The notes: generated by a model from the sequence alone, not told the origin. A DNA stretch of 64,000 nucleotides from Micromonospora sp. MA102 (GCF_025460765.1 NZ_JAMWEG010000008.1:1-64000); one strand, 5' to 3'. Numbered from the stretch's first letter, positions 46,616-54,929 are shown. A program made the numbers and translations.

Positions 46616-47353
46616 TCAGCGGTAACCGGCGGTCGCCGCCGCCAACGCCGACCGGATCCGGTCGAACGTCGCGACCGGGTGGCCACCGCCGTCCGCCGGC
46701 AACAGCAGGCCCAGGCAGCGCAGCGAGAGCTCCCCGTCGAGCTCCTCGACGCCGAACACGGGCGCGCCCACGTAACCGGACGGCAGCTCGGTGGTGACCC
46801 GCACCCCGTCGCCGGGCCGGGCCACCCGCTCGATCACCGCCTCCAACGGCCGCGACCCGTCGTCGCCGACGCCGAGCGCCAGCACGAACGCCGACGCGGG
46901 CTCCGCGCCGAGCCGGGCGACCGCGTCGGCCGGCGCGGCGAGCGCGTCGGTCACCTGCTGGGTACGCCAGCGCCAGCCCCCGTCCTCGGCGTGTCCGTGC
47001 AGCCCGCCCGTGGGCATGGCGGCCAGGCCGATCTGCGGCAGGTGCAGCCACCGGTCGGCGAACTCGGGCAGCTCGATCGGCTCCGCGGCCGCCCCCGCCG
47101 GCTCGGTGACGCTCGGCCGCAGCCCGATCTCCCCGTACGGCGTCCGGGTGGTCGCGGCGGCCGTGAGCAGCCACTCCTGCACCACCTCACCGTCGTCGGT
47201 CGCGCCGACCAGCTCGGCGTAGAAGAAGGCGGTGCCGAAGGTCGTACCCGGCGCGCCGGGCCCGTCCGACCCGCTCACGGGCAGGATGGCGCGGCCGAGG
47301 AGCTGGCACAGCTCGTACGCGATCTCGTTCTCGGTTTCCTGGTCGAGCAGCAC
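46616..47353 (-). CDS. Hypothetical protein with a trypsin-like fold, possibly inactive
   Basis: A 245-residue cytosolic-looking protein. GTTFGTAFFY near residue 37 and SGYVGAPVFGVEEL near 205 resemble the beta strands of trypsin-like proteases, but where GDSGSP with the nucleophile Ser is expected it reads YVGAPV. It may be a degenerate protease or an unrelated beta-barrel. GTG 47353 has TACCCT seven bases upstream. Convergent with the hydrolase, ten bases apart. Confidence 0.55.
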   Translation of the reverse strand: MLLDQETENEIAYELCQLLGRAILPVSGSDGPGAPGTTFGTAFFYAELVGATDDGEVVQEWLLTAAATTRTPYGEIGLRPSVTEPAGAAAEPIELPEFADRWLHLPQIGLAAMPTGGLHGHAEDGGWRWRTQQVTDALAAPADAVARLGAEPASAFVLALGVGDDGSRPLEAVIERVARPGDGVRVTTELPSGYVGAPVFGVEELDGELSLRCLGLLLPADGGGHPVATFDRIRSALAAATAGYR

Positions 47354-47360
47354 GACGCCG

Positions 47361-47366
47361 AGGGTA
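47361..47366 (-). promoter_or_regulatory. -10 element (TACCCT) of the gene ending at 46616
   Basis: Seven bases before GTG 47353; no ribosome site. Confidence 0.45.
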
Positions 47367-47520
47367 CGGACCCGCCCGCCGCCGGTGGCCCGTGACCCGG
47401 ATATCCGAGGTGCCCGCCGCGGCCGAACGTGGGACGGTGAGCGGCGACGTGGCCGCGACCACCCGTTCCCCCGGCGAGCCGGGGGTCGGCGGTACCCTCT
47501 TGGCGCGACACCGTCGACGC

Positions 47521-47593
47521 GCGCCCGTAGCTCAGCGGATAGAGCAGGGGACTTCTAATCCCAAGGCCGCAGGTTCGAATCCTGCCGGGCGCA
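47521..47593 (+). tRNA. tRNA-Arg (anticodon TCT)
   Basis: A 73-base cloverleaf: acceptor stem GCGCCCG / CGGGCGC, D arm GCTC-AGCGGATA-GAGC, anticodon loop CTTCTAA (TCT), and the T arm with GGTTCGAAT. The 3' discriminator is A; CCA is not encoded. The outermost anticodon-stem pair is a mismatch. It decodes AGA, a rare codon in this genome. Confidence 0.95.
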
Positions 47594-47691
47594 CCTTCCC
47601 CACCGCAGCTCAGCGGCTTCCCGCTCCCGGTCGAAGACCGGCAGCCGCCCGGATCTCGTGCCACGTGGGGGCAGCGCGGAATACCCGCCGA

Positions 47692-48225
47692 TCACTCAGC
47701 ACACTTCTTGAACTCGGTCTCGAAGTGGGCCCGGAGCGTGTCGTAGCTGACTCTTCCGTCGTCGGTCTCGAACGACATGCCGGTCACCGATCTGCCGGCC
47801 GGATACCGCGCCACCTGCTCCGGCAGGGCGACCGCATCGTTGTAGGAGTTCCCGTCGTTCGTGTCGACCGCCACCGACAGCGTTCGGCCGAACTGGGCCG
47901 GCGGCGCCCGCCGGACGGTGCCGAAGCCCTCGCCAAGGAGGATGAGCCCGGCGCGGGTGCTCTCGTCGGTTGGGCCATCGGCGTCCCAGAGGAGCACGGA
48001 GTCGCCGCTCTTGCCCGCCTCGGGCACCGCGTGGACCCGCACCGCCTCGATCGTGTCGTCGGGGCAGATCGGAGTGTAGACAGCCAGCCGGTCGCCGATC
48101 CGCACGAAGCCCACCTGGTAGTCGGGGCGCGGCGGGTGCAGGCAGGCGCCGCCGAGCTGGCTGAGGCTGAGTAGCAGTCCCGCCAGCAGCAATACTCGAC
48201 GCTTCCCTCGGGCCAGCACCCGCAC
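47692..48225 (-). CDS. Putative exported/lipoprotein of unknown function
   Basis: A 177-residue protein. A basic N-terminus is followed by the hydrophobic LLLAGLLLSLSQLGGAC, a signal peptide with a possible but non-ideal lipobox Cys. The mature part has mixed alpha-beta character and a Cys near the C-terminus (KKCAE). No family recognised. GTG 48225 is supported by AAGGG five bases upstream; TTG 48255 is in frame. A palindrome at 48261-48276 touches its likely -10. Confidence 0.65.
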   Translation of the reverse strand: MRVLARGKRRVLLLAGLLLSLSQLGGACLHPPRPDYQVGFVRIGDRLAVYTPICPDDTIEAVRVHAVPEAGKSGDSVLLWDADGPTDESTRAGLILLGEGFGTVRRAPPAQFGRTLSVAVDTNDGNSYNDAVALPEQVARYPAGRSVTGMSFETDDGRVSYDTLRAHFETEFKKCAE

Positions 48226-48256
48226 GAGTTCCCTTCTCGCCGACGGTCTGGCCAAG

Positions 48257-48276
48257 TCTAGGGATCAGATGATCCC
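48257..48276 (-). promoter_or_regulatory. Palindromic operator next to a TAGACT -10
   Basis: GGGATCA-GA-TGATCCC (48261-48276) overlaps the edge of a minus-strand TAGACT (48260-48255), about 30 bases upstream of GTG 48225. Probable promoter with repressor site. Confidence 0.45.
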
Positions 48277-48467
48277 CGTACCGCCATCCGTACAGCCAGG
48301 ACCGCCCCCGGCCGCAGACGCCGCCAGGCGGATTGGTGCGACGATCCGCTCGGCCTTGGCGACGGCCCTGCTCGACGCCCTCGACTGGCGTACGCACCAG
48401 CCGGAACCTGGCGGACACTGTGGCCCCGCGACGCACCGAGTCGGATGGGGCCGACCCGCATCCGGTC
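48277..48467. other. Gene-free stretch
   Basis: No supported gene, repeat or RNA was seen between the exported-protein promoter and the end of the next minus-strand gene. Confidence 0.4.
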
Positions 48468-48923
48468 TCAGCCGATGTGCAGCAGCAGTACCTGGTCATC
48501 GCGGAGGTTCGAGATGCTGTCCCGCAACAGCCGCAACCCGTCCATCCCGGCCTCGCCGCTCTCCTCGGGGTCCAGTCCGAGTTCTTCGAAGTGGGCGGCC
48601 AACTCCTCCTCGCGGTGGCCGGCGGGGTCGAGCTGATCCAGGAAGCGCTTGTGGGCCGGGGTGATGAGCAGCGTCAGGTCGTCCACCTTGTTGAGGGCCG
48701 CCGCCTCGGCATCGAACTCCGACCGCTCCAGATCCACGTCGCGCTCTTCCAGGTAGCTCAGGACCTGCAGCATGCACTGCCCGGACCAGTCGTACTCCTC
48801 CGGCGACCTGCGGCCGTGCTCGGCCAGGTACGCGTGGAGCGACGATGCCGACGTGCGGGCCAGCCGGGCCAGCTCGGAGACGCTGTCTCTGGGGATCAGG
48901 GTCAGCGAAGCGACAGCGGACAA
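48468..48923 (-). CDS. Helical hypothetical protein
   Basis: A 151-residue, strongly acidic, mostly helical protein with heptad-like leucines (LDQLDPAGHREEELAAHFEELG). No signal peptide or known motif. The TTG at 48923 is preceded by AAGGAGGG with five bases spacing, clearly better than GTG at 48956. It belongs to a run of small unknown genes downstream of the tRNA gene. Confidence 0.6.
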   Translation of the reverse strand: MSAVASLTLIPRDSVSELARLARTSASSLHAYLAEHGRRSPEEYDWSGQCMLQVLSYLEERDVDLERSEFDAEAAALNKVDDLTLLITPAHKRFLDQLDPAGHREEELAAHFEELGLDPEESGEAGMDGLRLLRDSISNLRDDQVLLLHIG

Positions 48924-49024
48924 GGCACCCTCCTTCGTACGGGCCCTGCCGCTCACCGAGGACAGGTTCGGATCAACCCGCCGGGCAGGTTATCGAGGAT
49001 GGCAGACAAGCGACATCGAAGGTG

Positions 49025-49459
49025 TCACGTCCACGGTGGGGTGTATCGGCTCACGTATTCCCGGGCGCGTGGGACCGGGTCCCGCCAGTACTGGTCCGGC
49101 ATGCGGGAGTGGTGGGTCGCGCAGAACTGTGCGAGGCCTTCCGCGATCGTGATGCGCTCCAGCGGGCGGCCTTCGAAGTTCGTGTTCGCCGCCATCAGTT
49201 GCGGCTCGGGATTCCAGCCCGAGTGGTCGAACGCCCAGCCCTCCCAGAGCGCGTAGACGTGGAAGACCTGCCAGTCTCCCGCCATGCGCACCCCGGCTAT
49301 CTCGATGGGCCGGTCGGGATGGGACTCCCGGCAGACCCAGGCCAGGATGTGACACGCTCCGGCGGCGAAGAAGGCCTGGTCCGTCCGTTCCCAGGAGATC
49401 CGCTGATCGGATCGCTCGATCGCCGTCCGGCGAAAGACTCCCGCTGCTTCGGCCGTCAC
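49025..49459 (-). CDS. Hypothetical protein, possible enzyme
   Basis: A 144-residue protein without signal peptide. It contains Cys in GACHILAWVC and a later FHVYALWEGWAFDHSGWN with His, Asp and aromatic residues, an arrangement that could form a cysteine-hydrolase site, but I recognise no family. The frame continues to 49615, yet GTG 49459 has TAGCCT eight bases upstream and a natural N-terminus. Codon choice is less GC-biased than its neighbours. Confidence 0.6.
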   Translation of the reverse strand: MTAEAAGVFRRTAIERSDQRISWERTDQAFFAAGACHILAWVCRESHPDRPIEIAGVRMAGDWQVFHVYALWEGWAFDHSGWNPEPQLMAANTNFEGRPLERITIAEGLAQFCATHHSRMPDQYWRDPVPRAREYVSRYTPPWT

Positions 49460-49467
49460 GACCCGGG

Positions 49468-49473
49468 AGGCTA
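49468..49473 (-). promoter_or_regulatory. -10 element (TAGCCT) of the gene ending at 49025
   Basis: Eight bases before GTG 49459; no ribosome site. Confidence 0.5.
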
Positions 49474-49575
49474 TCAGCGCCCGGAAGGACCGGGCCACAC
49501 AGCGAACCTCTGCACCGGCGGCCGGAGCTTCTCTCCGCGCAGGATGCCCTCCGACGACGCGGCCACCGGGTGACG

Positions 49576-50130
49576 TCAGTCTTCCGGCGACTGCCGCCGC
49601 GCTGATTCGCTCCACGTGCGGGCCTCAGCCGACAACTGCGCCATCGTCTCCTCTTTCGCGGCGCCGTACCGGCCCCGGCTGTGCGGATGCAGGTCGGCCG
49701 CGCGCTTCTTCGCCGCCTCGTACCGGCGGGCGGCGGCGGGGTTGGCCTCGAGGTAGGCGCGGAAGACCCGGTTCTCTCCCGGCACCGGCGACCGGACGCC
49801 GAAGACATGCAGGTGGTGGCTCCGCTTCCCGGCGGTGTCCTTCGGGAAGAACAGGTGATCGCCGTCCTCGGGGAAGACCCCCGGGCGGTAGACGTACCCG
49901 AGCTGTTCGAGCGGCCGGAGGTCGGCGATGACCGCGTCCGCCTCCGGCACCACCACCATGATGTCGATGACGGCCTTGGCTGCCAGGCCGGGAACACTTG
50001 TCGATCCGATGTGCTCGACGCTCAGCGCCTCGGGCAGCGCCTTCGACAACAGCCGACGTTCCGTCTCGAACAGCTCCGGCCAGGCCGGGTCGTAGGGCAC
50101 CACCTCGACCACCCGTGCGTCGTCCTCCAC
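49576..50130 (-). CDS. GrpB family (UPF0157) nucleotidyltransferase-like protein
   Basis: A 184-residue GrpB/UPF0157 protein. Family signatures: VVPYDPAWPELFETER near residues 8-23, VEHIGSTSVPGLAAKAVIDIMV near 35-56, and HHLHVFG near 100. The fold is nucleotidyltransferase-like; function unknown, sometimes fused to dephospho-CoA kinase. GTG 50130 has TACGGT six bases upstream and no ribosome site, so the longer frame to 50163 is not used. Confidence 0.87.
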   Translation of the reverse strand: MEDDARVVEVVPYDPAWPELFETERRLLSKALPEALSVEHIGSTSVPGLAAKAVIDIMVVVPEADAVIADLRPLEQLGYVYRPGVFPEDGDHLFFPKDTAGKRSHHLHVFGVRSPVPGENRVFRAYLEANPAAARRYEAAKKRAADLHPHSRGRYGAAKEETMAQLSAEARTWSESARRQSPED

Positions 50131-50136
50131 GTCGTC

Positions 50137-50142
50137 ACCGTA
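50137..50142 (-). promoter_or_regulatory. -10 element (TACGGT) of the GrpB-family gene
   Basis: Six bases before GTG 50130. Confidence 0.5.
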
Positions 50143-50163
50143 GCGGCGCGTCCGACGCCGCAA

Positions 50164-50424
50164 CTACCCGTGAGGCGCGCACATGCTCTGCGCGTCGCGT
50201 TCCCAGTCGCTCCCCGCGATCGCGACCGGGTAGCCCACCTCCCGGACTCGCCTGTCCCCGGTCTCGACCGAGAACCGCAGCGACAACGGCTCCTGCCGGA
50301 ACGCGACCGAACAGTCGAAGCTCATCTCGACCAGGATCTGGCCGGTGCTGCCCGGAGGCAGTTCCGGTCGTTCTCCGGTGCTGCGCACCACGACGCCCGG
50401 CCTCTCGCCGTGAGCCCCGCGCAC
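50164..50424 (-). pseudogene. Fragment resembling the C-terminal beta domain of a larger protein
   Basis: An 86-residue reading frame without signal peptide or ribosome site; SMCAPHG ends it. Its beta-strand pattern (GQILVEMSFDCSVAF, LSLRFSVETGDRR) looks like an Ig-like or repeat domain cut from a larger exported protein. It is in the same frame as the upstream reductase, separated by that gene's TGA. Most likely a remnant; a small true gene cannot be excluded. Confidence 0.4.
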
Positions 50425-50472
50425 GGTGACCGGCGCGGGGCCGGCAGCGACGACCCCGGGGCACCCGCGCGT

Positions 50473-51081
50473 TCAGACGTTGCCGAAGGTCGGCGCGCCG
50501 GTGCTGTCGTAGGTCAGCAGGGTGACCCCGGTGCCGGAGGTGCGGGTGCCGGTCAGTCGCAGGCCCGCCGGGGGCACGCCGTCGGCGAAGAGACGCTGCC
50601 CGCGCCCCAGCACCACCGGGAAGACCAGCAGCTGGTACGTGTCGATGAGCCCTTCCCGCATCAGCGACCGGGCGAGCGCGCCGCTGCCGTGCACCTGGAG
50701 CTCGCCGCCGGGGCGGTTCTTCAGCTCGGTCACCGCGGCGGTCAGGTCGTCGCCGAGGCGGTGGGAACCCGACCAGGTCAGCTCGTCGTCCCGGGTGGTG
50801 GCGACGTACTTCGGCAGCCGGTTGAGCGGGTTGTCCGGTCCGCCCTGGGCCGGGTCGGTGACGTGCGGCCAGTAGGCGGCCATGATGTCGTAGGTGCGGC
50901 GGCCGAGCAGCAGCGCCTCGGCGCGCTCGAAGGTCTCGCCCATCCACCCGCCGACCGTCTCGTCGAAGTGCGGCGGCAGCCAACCGCCCAGGTCGAACCC
51001 GCCGGTGCGGTCCTCCTCCTGCCCGCCGGGGGCCTGCATGACGCCGTCCAGAGTCAGGAACGTGGTGATCGTGAGTCGCAT
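50473..51081 (-). CDS. RibD C-terminal/dihydrofolate reductase-like protein
   Basis: A 202-residue reductase-like protein. It begins MRLTITTFLTLDGVMQAPGG as is usual for actinobacterial RibD_C proteins; LLLGRRTYDIMAAYWP is near residue 60, and the NADPH-binding LQVHGSGALARSLMREGLIDTYQLLVFPVVLG near 130-160. The physiological substrate is unknown; members are NADPH-dependent reductases. ATG 51081 follows AAGGAGG with eight bases spacing. Confidence 0.88.
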   Translation of the reverse strand: MRLTITTFLTLDGVMQAPGGQEEDRTGGFDLGGWLPPHFDETVGGWMGETFERAEALLLGRRTYDIMAAYWPHVTDPAQGGPDNPLNRLPKYVATTRDDELTWSGSHRLGDDLTAAVTELKNRPGGELQVHGSGALARSLMREGLIDTYQLLVFPVVLGRGQRLFADGVPPAGLRLTGTRTSGTGVTLLTYDSTGAPTFGNV

Positions 51082-51193
51082 GGCGCTGCCTCCTTCTTCG
51101 CAACCGGCCCCGCGCCGGCTTCCACCCTCCCGACGGCCGGCGAACAACCGATTCGACAGCCCGGCCGGACCGAGTTTGTGACCTGGGACACAG

Positions 51194-51838
51194 TCAGGGC
51201 TTGCGGGCGAACAGGTACGCCGCCGGGCGTCGCTGCCCCTCGCCCGGCGCCTGCCACATGGTCGCGGTCACCGGTAGACCCGCCGCCGCGAGCAGCGCGG
51301 CGATCCCCTCCGGCCGGGCGAAGTGCACATCGAGTGACACCGGGTGGCCGTAGGCCCGGTCGCGCCGGACGTGCTCGTCGTCGCCACCGTGGAAGCCGAG
51401 CAGCGCGTGGCCGCCGGGGGCGAGCACCCGGTGGAACTCGGCGATCACCCGGGGCAGCAGCTCGCGCGGCGTGTGCACGATGGACCACCAGCTGAGCACC
51501 CCGCCGAGTCGCCCGTCGGGCAGGTCCAGCGCGGTCATCGAGCCGACCTCGAAGCGCAGTTCCGGGTACGCCCGCCGGGCCAGTTCGGCCATCCGCGGCG
51601 ACAGGTCGACGCCGAAGGCCTCGACGTCGAGGGTCGCCAGGTGGGCGGTGACGTGGCCCGGGCCGCAGCCGAGGTCCGCCACCGGCCCGCCGGCGGCGCG
51701 GGCCAGTTCGGCGAAGGCGCCGAGCAGCGCCCGGTCCAGCGGCAGCTCGGGCAGTTTGGCGCTGACCAGTGCGGCGTAGTCGGCGGCGACGGTGTCGTAC
51801 GCGGCCCGGGTCTCGGTCAGGTGGGCGGACTCGGTCAC
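51194..51838 (-). CDS. SAM-dependent class I methyltransferase
   Basis: A 214-residue methyltransferase. Motif I is VADLGCGPGHVTAHLATLDVEAFGVDLS near residues 50-77, then ALDLPDGRLGGVLSWWSIVHTPRELL. Substrate unknown (UbiE/biotin-like group). GTG 51838 has TACGGT six bases upstream. It is divergent from the hydrolase at 51911, and both appear leaderless, so the two promoters lie within a 72-bp region. Confidence 0.88.
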   Translation of the reverse strand: MTESAHLTETRAAYDTVAADYAALVSAKLPELPLDRALLGAFAELARAAGGPVADLGCGPGHVTAHLATLDVEAFGVDLSPRMAELARRAYPELRFEVGSMTALDLPDGRLGGVLSWWSIVHTPRELLPRVIAEFHRVLAPGGHALLGFHGGDDEHVRRDRAYGHPVSLDVHFARPEGIAALLAAAGLPVTATMWQAPGEGQRRPAAYLFARKP

Positions 51839-51844
51839 ACCCCG

Positions 51845-51850
51845 ACCGTA
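51845..51850 (-). promoter_or_regulatory. -10 element (TACGGT) of the methyltransferase gene
   Basis: Six bases before GTG 51838. Confidence 0.5.
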
Positions 51851-51898
51851 TCGGCGGGTGTGCGGTTCCGGCGGTCGGCGGCGGGCGCGGAGCCGACG

Positions 51899-51904
51899 TA
51901 GTCT
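51899..51904 (+). promoter_or_regulatory. -10 element (TAGTCT) of the alpha/beta hydrolase gene
   Basis: Six bases before ATG 51911. Confidence 0.5.
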
Positions 51905-51910
51905 CCGCTC

Positions 51911-52762
51911 ATGGTGACCGAGACGGATCTCCGCCTGGACGACGGCCGCACCCTGCACGTCTACGACACCGGCGGGCGGGACCGGCTCCCCGTGTTCTGG
52001 CACCACGGCACCCCGAACATCGGCGCGCCGCCCGCGCCCCTGTTCGCGGCGGCCGACCGGCTCGGCCTCCGCTGGGTCTCCCACGACCGCCCCGGCTACG
52101 GCGGGTCGACGCCGCTGCCGGGGCGCGACATCGCCTCCGCGGCCGCCGACGTCGCCGCGGTGGCCGACGCACTGGGCCTGGACCGGTTCGCGGTGATGGG
52201 CCACTCCGGCGGGGGCCCGCACGCCCTGGCCTGCGCGGCGCTCCGGCCGGACCGGGTGGTCGCGGTGGTGGTCGGCGCCGGCCTGGCTCCGTACGGCGCG
52301 GCCGGGCTGGACTGGTTCGCCGGCATGGTGCCCGCCGGGGTGGCGTCGCTGCGGGCGGCGGCCGCGGGGCGGGCGGCCAAGGAGGCGCACGAGGCGTCGG
52401 GCGCCGCGTACGACCCGGAGTTCACCCCGGCGGACCTGGCCGCGCTGCACGGCGAGTGGTCCTGGTTCGACAGTGTGGTGGGGCCGGCCATGCGGGCCGG
52501 GCCGGGCGGGCTGATCGACGACGACCTCGCGTACGTGCACCCGTGGGGCTTCGACCCCGCCGACGTGGCGCCGCCGGTGCTGCTGGTGCACGGCGATCGG
52601 GACGGGGTCGCGCCGGTGACCCACGCCGAGTGGGTGGCCGGCCGCTGTCCCACCGCCGAGCTGCGCCGCTACCCGGAGGACGGGCACATCTCCGTGCTGC
52701 GCCACGCCGAGCCGGCGCTGGAGTGGCTGCGCCGGCGCGCCGACGGGGCGCCCGCCCGATAG
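51911..52762 (+). CDS. Alpha/beta hydrolase
   Basis: A 283-residue hydrolase: FWHHGTPNIGAPPAP near the oxyanion strand (residues about 29-43), VSHDRPGYGGS near 57, nucleophile elbow VMGHSGGGPHALA near 96-108, acid in LLVHGDRDGVAPV near 223, and His in EDGHISVLRH near 257. Similar to epoxide hydrolase/esterase-type proteins; substrate not known. Leaderless pattern at its ATG. Confidence 0.88.
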   Translation: MVTETDLRLDDGRTLHVYDTGGRDRLPVFWHHGTPNIGAPPAPLFAAADRLGLRWVSHDRPGYGGSTPLPGRDIASAAADVAAVADALGLDRFAVMGHSGGGPHALACAALRPDRVVAVVVGAGLAPYGAAGLDWFAGMVPAGVASLRAAAAGRAAKEAHEASGAAYDPEFTPADLAALHGEWSWFDSVVGPAMRAGPGGLIDDDLAYVHPWGFDPADVAPPVLLVHGDRDGVAPVTHAEWVAGRCPTAELRRYPEDGHISVLRHAEPALEWLRRRADGAPAR

Positions 52763-52782
52763 CGGGTGAGGCGGCGGGACGG

Positions 52783-53937
52783 TCAGGGCGTACGCGGGCC
52801 GATGCCGTCGCCGGCCGAGGGGTCGACGAGCAGTCCCACCTGCCGCCCGATGAACCGGTACGCCACCTGCTTGGCCGCCCAGAGCAGGTAGCCCCGCTCG
52901 GCGTCGGCGATGCTCCGCCCGTCGGCGTGCCCGACGCTGCTGAGCACCACCCAGCTTCCGGTCGTCGAGCTGACCGTGATGGTCTCGCCGGCGGGGATCC
53001 CGAGCTGGGCGGTGCCGCGGGGAAGCTGGCCGCGCCGGTCCCGGGCGGCCCGCACGCCGGGATAGAGCACCGCCGCCAGGTGGACGACGGCGTCACTGTC
53101 GTCGGTGGTGTAGGTGACCCGGACCGTGCGCACACAGCCGTCGAGCACGTCGCCGGCGAGCACGCCGGCGCACCCGCGCAGGTCCTTTCCGCCGGTCCGG
53201 CGCAGGGTGTCCCCCGCCGCCTCGAACGTGCGCTCCGGCATCGCCTCGGCCACGGTCACCGGCGGCGCCTCGGCCCGGACCAGCGCCACCGCGAGGGTGC
53301 CGAGCAGGGCCACCGCGACGAGGGCGGGTCCGACGGGTCCGCGAGCCGGCCGCCGCCCGCCGTCGGCCCGGACGGTCCGGACGAGGACGGCGACCACGGC
53401 CAGGCCGGCGCCGACCCCGCCCCAGCGGATCCCGGTGGCCAGGGCCCCGGCCGCCGGCCCGTCGAGGAGCAGGTCCAGGGCGGATCGCCGGCCGGGCACG
53501 TGCACCCAGGCGACCAGCAGGAACGCCAGACCGAGCAGCACGGCGCCGACCCGGGCGGGCGCGCTGAGCCGTGCCCACAGCACGACGGCAACCACCGCCC
53601 ACAGCACCGGGAGGGTCATCAGCAGCCAGCCGACGGCGGCCATGCCGGTGCCGGTGCAGCCGGTCCAGGCGCAGGCGCTCTCGTCGATCCGGGCCCGCAG
53701 GGCGTCGCCGAACACGACGCGCAGCGCCACGAGGGCGACGATGCCGGCGGGCACGAGCAGCGTGCGAGGACCGAACCGGGCGGTGCCGGCGGGCGGCGGG
53801 ACGGGCTCGGCGGCGCGGACCGGATCCGGGCCCGCCCCGGTGGTGGCGTCCGGGTGCTCCGATCCGGCCGTCAGCTCCTCGCGTGCCCGCGCGACCAGAT
53901 CCTCCGACCGGCGGCGACCGCCTGTGCTGCTCGACAT
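52783..53937 (-). CDS. Polytopic membrane protein, unknown function
   Basis: A 384-residue protein. A soluble N-terminus of about 55 residues is followed by five or so helices between residues 57 and 215 (LLVPAGIVALVALRVVFG, WLLMTLPVLWAVVAVVLWA, VGAVLLGLAFLLVAWVHV, and others). A C-terminal extracytoplasmic domain of about 160 residues has two Cys (LRGCAGVLAGDVLDGCVR). No family recognised. ATG 53937 has TAACCT seven bases upstream and no ribosome site. Convergent with the hydrolase. Confidence 0.7.
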   Translation of the reverse strand: MSSSTGGRRRSEDLVARAREELTAGSEHPDATTGAGPDPVRAAEPVPPPAGTARFGPRTLLVPAGIVALVALRVVFGDALRARIDESACAWTGCTGTGMAAVGWLLMTLPVLWAVVAVVLWARLSAPARVGAVLLGLAFLLVAWVHVPGRRSALDLLLDGPAAGALATGIRWGGVGAGLAVVAVLVRTVRADGGRRPARGPVGPALVAVALLGTLAVALVRAEAPPVTVAEAMPERTFEAAGDTLRRTGGKDLRGCAGVLAGDVLDGCVRTVRVTYTTDDSDAVVHLAAVLYPGVRAARDRRGQLPRGTAQLGIPAGETITVSSTTGSWVVLSSVGHADGRSIADAERGYLLWAAKQVAYRFIGRQVGLLVDPSAGDGIGPRTP

Positions 53938-53944
53938 GGCAGCG

Positions 53945-53950
53945 AGGTTA
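53945..53950 (-). promoter_or_regulatory. -10 element (TAACCT) of the polytopic membrane protein gene
   Basis: Seven bases before ATG 53937. Confidence 0.5.
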
Positions 53951-54070
53951 GGACAGCCCCGCACGCCGGCGCCGGTGTCACGCGCAGATCCGCCACCCAC
54001 CGTCCCGCCCGCCAGCGGCCCGCACCGTAAACCGGGTGACGGGCCGGGGCGGCTCATCCACCATCGACGG

Positions 54071-54871
54071 ATGCCGCAGCATCGACCCGCCGAGCCGGAC
54101 ATCCGGCGCTACTACACCGAGGTCTTCGCCGAGGCGGACCGGCTGGACCGGTCGCCGGAGGGACGGCTGGAGGCGCGCCGGACCAGGGACCTGCTCGCCC
54201 GGTTGCTGCCCGCCCCGCCGGCCGAGGTGCTGGACATCGGCGGCGGCCCCGGCGCGTACGCGGGCTGGCTCGCCGCGGCCGGGCACCGGGTGCACCTGGT
54301 CGACCTGGTTCCGGCGCACGTGGAGGCGGCCCGGGCGGCACACCCGGGGATCACCGCGACCGTGGGCGACGCCCGGAAGCTGCCGCTGCCCGACGGCTCG
54401 GCCGACGCGACCCTGCTGCTCGGCCCGCTCTACCACCTGACCGACCGGGCCGACCGGGTGGCGGCGCTGCGCGAGGCGGCCCGGCTGACCCGACCCGGGG
54501 GTCCGGTGCTCGCGGCGGTGATCAGCCGCAACGCGGCGCTGATCGACCTGACCGCGAAGGGACTGGTGGACGAGCACAACCGCCCGCTGCTGCGGGAGAC
54601 GTACGCCACCGGGGTGAACGACCCGCGGACCGGGTTCACCACGGCCTACTTCCACCGCCCGGAGCAGGTGGTGGACGAGTTCGTCGCGGCCGGCCTGCCG
54701 GCGCCCGCGCTGTACGGGGTGGAGGGTCCGCTCTGGCCGGTGCTGAACGCGATCGGCACCGGGCCGGCCGAGCGGCTCTTCGCCGACGCGGTGGCCTGCG
54801 CCGAGGTGTTCGAACGGGACCCGGCGGTGCTCGGTGCCAGCTCCCACCTGCTCGCCGTGGCCCGCGCGTGA
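54071..54871 (+). CDS. SAM-dependent methyltransferase
   Basis: A 266-residue class I methyltransferase. Motif I is VLDIGGGPGAYAGWLAAAGHRVHLVDLVP near residues 55-83, followed by GDARKLPLPDGSADATLLLGPLYHLTDR. It resembles methyltransferase-11-type proteins of actinobacteria acting on small molecules. ATG 54071 is the natural N-terminus, but no clear ribosome site or TANNNT is seen upstream. Confidence 0.88.
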   Translation: MPQHRPAEPDIRRYYTEVFAEADRLDRSPEGRLEARRTRDLLARLLPAPPAEVLDIGGGPGAYAGWLAAAGHRVHLVDLVPAHVEAARAAHPGITATVGDARKLPLPDGSADATLLLGPLYHLTDRADRVAALREAARLTRPGGPVLAAVISRNAALIDLTAKGLVDEHNRPLLRETYATGVNDPRTGFTTAYFHRPEQVVDEFVAAGLPAPALYGVEGPLWPVLNAIGTGPAERLFADAVACAEVFERDPAVLGASSHLLAVARA

Positions 54872-54929
54872 GCGGCCGCGGCCGGGACGGCGGATCCGGT
54901 GCTCAGGCGGCGAAACCGAGCGCCATGGC

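Noticed and set aside
47521..47593. Prophage or integrative element inserted in tRNA-Arg
   Set aside because: No integrase, and no second copy of the tRNA 3' end was noticed in the window; only the accessory look of the downstream genes was kept as a finding.
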